A stretch of DNA of 64,000 nt from Bordetella flabilis (lineage in GTDB: Bacteria; Pseudomonadota; Gammaproteobacteria; Burkholderiales; Burkholderiaceae_B), in assembly GCF_001676725.1 (NCBI RefSeq), contig NZ_CP016172.1:3348001-3412000 (forward strand), in the 5' to 3' direction. Shown one piece after another: positions 60,533 to 64,000 of this stretch. A program made the translations under genes and the position numbers. The notes beneath the pieces are model-generated. The model saw nothing but the letters and a program-made list of their open reading frames with translations, was not told the origin of the DNA and made no database searches. Within the stretch, counting starts at the first letter, position 1; the number at the start of each line of letters is the position of its first letter.

Positions 60533-61648
60533 TTACAGCTGCGTCTTCTTGCCGTCCTTGTCCCACTTGAACACGGCGAACTCGAAGTTCTTCAGGTCGC
60601 CCTTCGCATCGTATTCGACCTTGCCGATGGCAGTGTTGAAAGAGTGTTGATGCATATAGTCGGCGACCTTTTTGGGGTCTTCGCCCACGGCGGTGATGCT
60701 GTCCGCCAGGATCTGCACCGCGGCGTAGGCCGGCATCTGGAAGGCGCCGTCCGGGTCGCGCTTCTTGTCCTTGAAGGCCTTTACGATGCCCTCGTTGCCG
60801 GGCAGCTTGGTGAAGTCCGACGGAAGCGTCACGAGCAGGCCTTCGATGGCGGGACCGGCGATCGCCACCAGATCCTGGTTGGCCGTGCCTTCAGGGCCCA
60901 TGAACTGCACTTTCAGGCCCTGTTCGCGGGACTGGCGCAGCAGCAGGCCCAGTTCGGGGTGGTAGCCGCCGAAATAGACGAAGTCCACGCCCGCCGACTT
61001 CAGCTTGGTGATCACCGCCGAATAGTCGCTGTCGCCGACGTTGATGCCTTCGAAAAGCACCACGTTGACGCCATCTTTCTTCAGGGTATCGCGCACCTGC
61101 GTCGCCACGCCGGAACCATAGGTCTGCTTGTCATGCAGTACGGCGACTTTCTTGGGCTTGACCGTCTTGGCGATATAGTTCGCCGCGTAAGGGCCCTGCT
61201 GGTCGTCGCGCCCGATGGTGCGGAAGAAGTAATGCGGTTTGATGGTGTCGGTCACCAGCGGCGAGGTCGCCCCCGGGGTGATGGCGACGATATGTTCCTG
61301 TTCGTAGACATTGACCGCCGGCACCGTCACGCCCGAGCAGGCATGCGCCACCGCGAACTTGGCGCCCGAATTGACGACCCGGTTGGCCGCCGGGACGGCC
61401 TGCTTCGGTTCGCAGCCGTCGTCGATCAGGATGGGTTCGAGTTGTTTGCCCTTCACGCCGCCCTTGGCGTTGATGGTTTCGATCGCCGTCAGGGCGCCAG
61501 CCTGGATCTGGTCGCCATACTGCGTGTTGGGACCCGTCATGGGCTGGGGAATGCCGATCTTGATGGTATCGGCGGCATGCACCGCGCCCGCCAAAGTAAG
61601 CGCACCCAGTGCGAGCGCGACAGGGGTAAGGCGTTGGAGCAAATTCAT
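60533..61648 (-). CDS. livJ: Branched-chain amino acid ABC transporter substrate-binding protein
   Basis: Periplasmic binding protein of 371 residues. The signal peptide is about residues 1-25 (ending AGAVHA). TIKIGIPQPMTGPNTQYGDQ and ILIDDGCEPKQAVPAANRVV are LivJ/LivK marks, with a conserved cysteine pair (DGCEP and AHACSG). I use ATG 61646-61648 with GGAG nine bases upstream. It heads the operon livJ-H-M-G-F, likely for Leu, Ile and Val. Confidence 0.94.
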   Translation of the reverse strand: MNLLQRLTPVALALGALTLAGAVHAADTIKIGIPQPMTGPNTQYGDQIQAGALTAIETINAKGGVKGKQLEPILIDDGCEPKQAVPAANRVVNSGAKFAVAHACSGVTVPAVNVYEQEHIVAITPGATSPLVTDTIKPHYFFRTIGRDDQQGPYAANYIAKTVKPKKVAVLHDKQTYGSGVATQVRDTLKKDGVNVVLFEGINVGDSDYSAVITKLKSAGVDFVYFGGYHPELGLLLRQSREQGLKVQFMGPEGTANQDLVAIAGPAIEGLLVTLPSDFTKLPGNEGIVKAFKDKKRDPDGAFQMPAYAAVQILADSITAVGEDPKKVADYMHQHSFNTAIGKVEYDAKGDLKNFEFAVFKWDKDGKKTQL

Positions 61649-61675
61649 GCGAGCAATCTCCGCTAGGGTTGAGCG

Positions 61676-61696
61676 GCACGGCACCGACAGCCGTGC
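61676..61696. promoter_or_regulatory. Inverted repeat in the livJ leader
   Basis: Perfect arms GCACGGC (61676-61682) and GCCGTGC (61690-61696) with a seven-base spacer, 28 bp before the livJ start. It could be an operator or a leader hairpin that affects translation. No regulator gene is adjacent. Confidence 0.4.
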
Positions 61697-61853
61697 GGAA
61701 GGATATTCCGTGGCCTATCGTGCATCACCGGCTTCTTGGGCAAATCACGATGTGGCGCGTATTCTGGAAGGACGCTGTCAGCCTGTCACTGGGTGTATTC
61801 CCCAATATCGAGCAAAATAGGATATAGGGAGACAGATGCCCGCCGCCCCGCTA

Positions 61854-62546
61854 TCAAACGGCCGCCCCGAACAGGGCTCCGACGGCGGCCGTCAATGCCA
61901 TCGCAAGCGCGCCCAGCGTCGACACACGCAGCATCGCCGCCGTCTTCGGCGCGCCCCCCGCCCACGCGGCGACGGCACCGAGCAAGGCCAGGCAGGCGAT
62001 GGAACCCGCCGCCACCAGCGGGATCTGGATCGCCGACCCGGGCGCCAGCAAGGCCAGCAACAGCGGCAAGGCCGCACCCACGGCGAAACTCATGGCCGAC
62101 GCGACGGCCGCCTGCAAGGGCCTGGCCCGCGTCTGCGTCGATATGCCGAGCTCGTCGCGCGCATGCGCGTCCAGGGCGTCATGCGCGGTCAATGCCCGGG
62201 CCACCTGTTTGGCCAGCGCCGGATCGAGCCCGCGCCGGACGTAGATCTGCGTCAGCTCCTGCAGCTCATCCGCGGAGTTGCGCTTCAAAGAATACTGTTC
62301 CAGCTTCAAGTCCGCGCGCTCTACATCGGCTTGTGATTTGACCGATACATATTCGCCGGCCGCCATCGACAGCGCCCCGGCCGCCAATCCGGCCAGCCCG
62401 GCGGTCAATATCGCGCCGTGGCTGGACTGCGCCGCGGCGACTCCGGCGATCAGGCTGGCCGTGGAGACGATGCCGTCGTTCGCGCCCAGCACGGCGGCGC
62501 GCAACCAGCCACTACGGTGTATGCGGTGATGTTCTGGAGCCGGCAT
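61854..62546 (-). CDS. VIT1/CCC1 family membrane transporter
   Basis: Membrane protein of 230 residues of the vacuolar-iron-transporter family, which moves Fe(II) or Mn(II). Marks are HRSGWLRAAVLGANDGIVSTASLIAG in helix 1 and GLAAGALSMAAGEYVSVKSQ in helix 2, followed by a cytoplasmic helical segment with ELTQIYVRRGLD and three C-terminal helices. The start at 62546 is preferred to 62564 because a GAG lies six bases upstream; neither site is strong. It is 53 bp downstream of mmsB on the same strand but may be independent. Confidence 0.88.
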   Translation of the reverse strand: MPAPEHHRIHRSGWLRAAVLGANDGIVSTASLIAGVAAAQSSHGAILTAGLAGLAAGALSMAAGEYVSVKSQADVERADLKLEQYSLKRNSADELQELTQIYVRRGLDPALAKQVARALTAHDALDAHARDELGISTQTRARPLQAAVASAMSFAVGAALPLLLALLAPGSAIQIPLVAAGSIACLALLGAVAAWAGGAPKTAAMLRVSTLGALAMALTAAVGALFGAAV

Positions 62547-62599
62547 TGGAATCTCGAATCGCATGGACGCCCGAGATACTACGCCATCCCGGCAGCGCC

Positions 62600-63487
62600 T
62601 TAATCCCCACCCTTGAACAGCCGCACGATGCTGGAGAAATCCAGCTTGCCATGGCCGCCGGCGCTATGCATGGCGTAGAGATTCCGCGCCAGCGCCCCCA
62701 GCGGCGTCGACGAGCGCGTCGCCACCGCCGCCTCGGAAGCCAGGCCGAGATCCTTGAGCATCAGGTCGGTCCCGAATCCTCCCGCATAGCCCCTCGAGGC
62801 CGGCACGTTGTCCATCACGCCTGGCCACGGGTTGTAGACTTCCGTCGCCCAGTTGCGGCCCGAGCTCTTGGCGATGATTTCCGACAGCACCTTGGGATCC
62901 AGGCCGTTGGCGACCCCCAGGGCCAGCGCCTCCGCCGTCCCCGCCATCAGGACGCCCAGGAGCATGTTGTTGCAGATCTTCGCCACCTGCCCCGAGCCGG
63001 CGGGCCCGGCATGGAACACATTCCTGCCCATCTGCTCCAGCACCGGCCTGCCGCGCGCGAGCGCGCCCGCATCGCCGCCCACGATGAAAGTCAGCGTGCC
63101 GGCGGCCGCGCCCGCCGTGCCGCCGGACACGGGCGCGTCCAGCATGGATATGCCGCGCGCCTGGGCCGCGGCCGCAACCTTGCGCGCGGCCTCCGGCGCA
63201 ATCGTGCTGCAGTCGATCACCAGCGCCTTCGGATCGATGTGCGCCAGCAGGTCTTCGCCCAGGTACAGCCCTTCCACGTGCTGACTGGCCGGCAGCATGG
63301 TGATCACGATGTCCGCGCCCGCCACGGCCTCCTTGGCCGAGCCCGCGGACTGCGCGCCGGCCGTCGTCAATTGCGCCACCCCGGCGGGAAGCAGGTCGTA
63401 CACCACCAGCGCGTGGCCGGCCTTGGCCAGGTTCAGGGCCATGGGCGCACCCATGTTCCCCAAGCCGATGAACGCGATCCTGTTCAT
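62600..63487 (-). CDS. mmsB: 3-hydroxyisobutyrate dehydrogenase
   Basis: NAD-dependent enzyme of 295 residues of the valine degradation pathway, oxidising 3-hydroxyisobutyrate to methylmalonate semialdehyde. The Rossmann motif is GLGNMGAPM near residue 8, the substrate site is DAPVSGGTAGA and the catalytic Lys is in GSGQVAKICNN. GGFGTDLMLKDLGLA is typical. AAGGAGA lies upstream of ATG 63485-63487. It follows a 3-hydroxyisobutyryl-CoA hydrolase gene by 59 bp. Confidence 0.94.
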   Translation of the reverse strand: MNRIAFIGLGNMGAPMALNLAKAGHALVVYDLLPAGVAQLTTAGAQSAGSAKEAVAGADIVITMLPASQHVEGLYLGEDLLAHIDPKALVIDCSTIAPEAARKVAAAAQARGISMLDAPVSGGTAGAAAGTLTFIVGGDAGALARGRPVLEQMGRNVFHAGPAGSGQVAKICNNMLLGVLMAGTAEALALGVANGLDPKVLSEIIAKSSGRNWATEVYNPWPGVMDNVPASRGYAGGFGTDLMLKDLGLASEAAVATRSSTPLGALARNLYAMHSAGGHGKLDFSSIVRLFKGGD

Positions 63488-63546
63488 TGCTGTCTCCTTG
63501 ATCGTTGGATAGCCTTGCGAAGCCCCGCCGGGCGCGGCGGCCGGTA

Positions 63547-64000
63547 CTACACCGCGCCGAGGTCCGCCAGGGGATGCGGCTGCTCCGGCGGCCACGGCTC
63601 CACGAGGAATTTCTGTACCCAGTCCCGGCTGGCCTCTTCCAGCGTGGCCGGGTTCCAGCGCGGCTGCCGGTCCCGGTCGATCAGCAAGGCGCGTATCCCT
63701 TCGGCGAAATCGCCGTGCGCCGCCGCATGAAGCGCGGCGATGTATTCGGCACGGAAAACGTCTTCCAGCGAACGCTGGCGCATACGTTGCAACAGCGTGA
63801 ACGCCAGCCGCGCCGTACCCGGGGAGCCGGCCAGCATCGTGCGCGCCGCCTTGGACAGCCAGGGATCGGCATGATCCTTCAAGGCCGCCACATCGGCGTA
63901 GATCTCCTCCAGCTGCGTGCCAGCGCAGAGGTTGTTGATCTGGAAGGCGTGCTGCCGCAGCGGCCCCGGCTCCAGCACATCCGCCGGTTCCATGGCCAGC
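63547..64000 (-). CDS. 3-hydroxyisobutyryl-CoA hydrolase/enoyl-CoA hydratase family, C-terminal part
   Basis: The last 150 or so residues of an ECH_2-type protein; the gene begins beyond the right edge. The segments DVFRAEYIAALHAAAHGDFAEGIRALLIDRDRQPRWNP and SLEDVFRAEY match the C-terminal half of 3-hydroxyisobutyryl-CoA hydrolases, where E-G-I-R-A-x-L-I-D-R-D is diagnostic. Placement before mmsB supports the valine pathway: the hydrolase makes the substrate of MmsB. The catalytic Glu lies outside the window. Confidence 0.88.
   Translation of the reverse strand, partial: LAMEPADVLEPGPLRQHAFQINNLCAGTQLEEIYADVAALKDHADPWLSKAARTMLAGSPGTARLAFTLLQRMRQRSLEDVFRAEYIAALHAAAHGDFAEGIRALLIDRDRQPRWNPATLEEASRDWVQKFLVEPWPPEQPHPLADLGAV

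Overview
The window is GC-rich, densely coded bacterial chromosome with short intergenic gaps and many overlapping start and stop codons. Three Bug-type tripartite-tricarboxylate receptors, two LIV-type ABC systems, LysR genes beside transport and catabolic genes, and EvgS/BvgS-style kinase sequence point to a betaproteobacterium of the Burkholderiales, most likely an Alcaligenaceae member of the Bordetella/Achromobacter type (inference from gene content only). No tRNA, rRNA, insertion sequence, prophage or CRISPR array was seen, and no stretch has clearly foreign base composition.

Layout. 1-2.0 kb (minus): partial isopropylmalate/tartrate-type dehydrogenase after a Bug receptor. 2.2-5.2 kb: an NAD(P)-dependent aldehyde dehydrogenase, an SDR protein that lacks the catalytic Tyr-Lys pair, and a LysE exporter. 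5.4-18.1 kb: a TetR regulator divergent from an operon of about 12 kb: alpha/beta hydrolase, amidohydrolase, a complete LIV-type ABC importer (LivH, LivM, binding protein, LivG, LivF), a TIM-barrel PEP-hydrolase-family protein, a flotillin and an SRPBCC protein. The LivF protein is fused through a long low-complexity linker to a Tm-1-like (UPF0261) domain. This operon is the most unusual system here.

18.2-28.3 kb: GT39 membrane glycosyltransferase, SlyX (its start lies in a 9-bp tandem repeat), gamma-glutamyltransferase, a MASE1 sensor without an output domain, and a coupled minus-strand operon PhyH dioxygenase - SbmA/YddA-like ABC exporter - hybrid histidine kinase. 28.5-36.1 kb: split chromate transporter, Bug receptor with divergent LysR, a Fur paralogue without CxxC, AI-2E/PerM permease, an orphan MetQ-like protein with a twin-arginine-like signal, beta-carbonic anhydrase and AlkB. 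36.2-49.6 kb: XerD, DedA-rhodanese fusion, metallophosphoesterase, a nitrate/sulfonate-type ABC pair, two MFS exporters, GT4 glycosyltransferase, DUF423 protein, EamA transporter and a FetAB-type ABC pair.

49.8-56.7 kb: serine hydrolase, GST, then a LysR regulator divergent from Bug receptor, D-aminoacylase and Asp/Glu racemase, which reads as uptake and use of N-acyl-D-amino acids. 56.8-61.6 kb: a complete livJ-H-M-G-F branched-chain amino acid importer on the minus strand. 61.8-64 kb: VIT1-type transporter, 3-hydroxyisobutyrate dehydrogenase and a partial 3-hydroxyisobutyryl-CoA hydrolase (valine catabolism).
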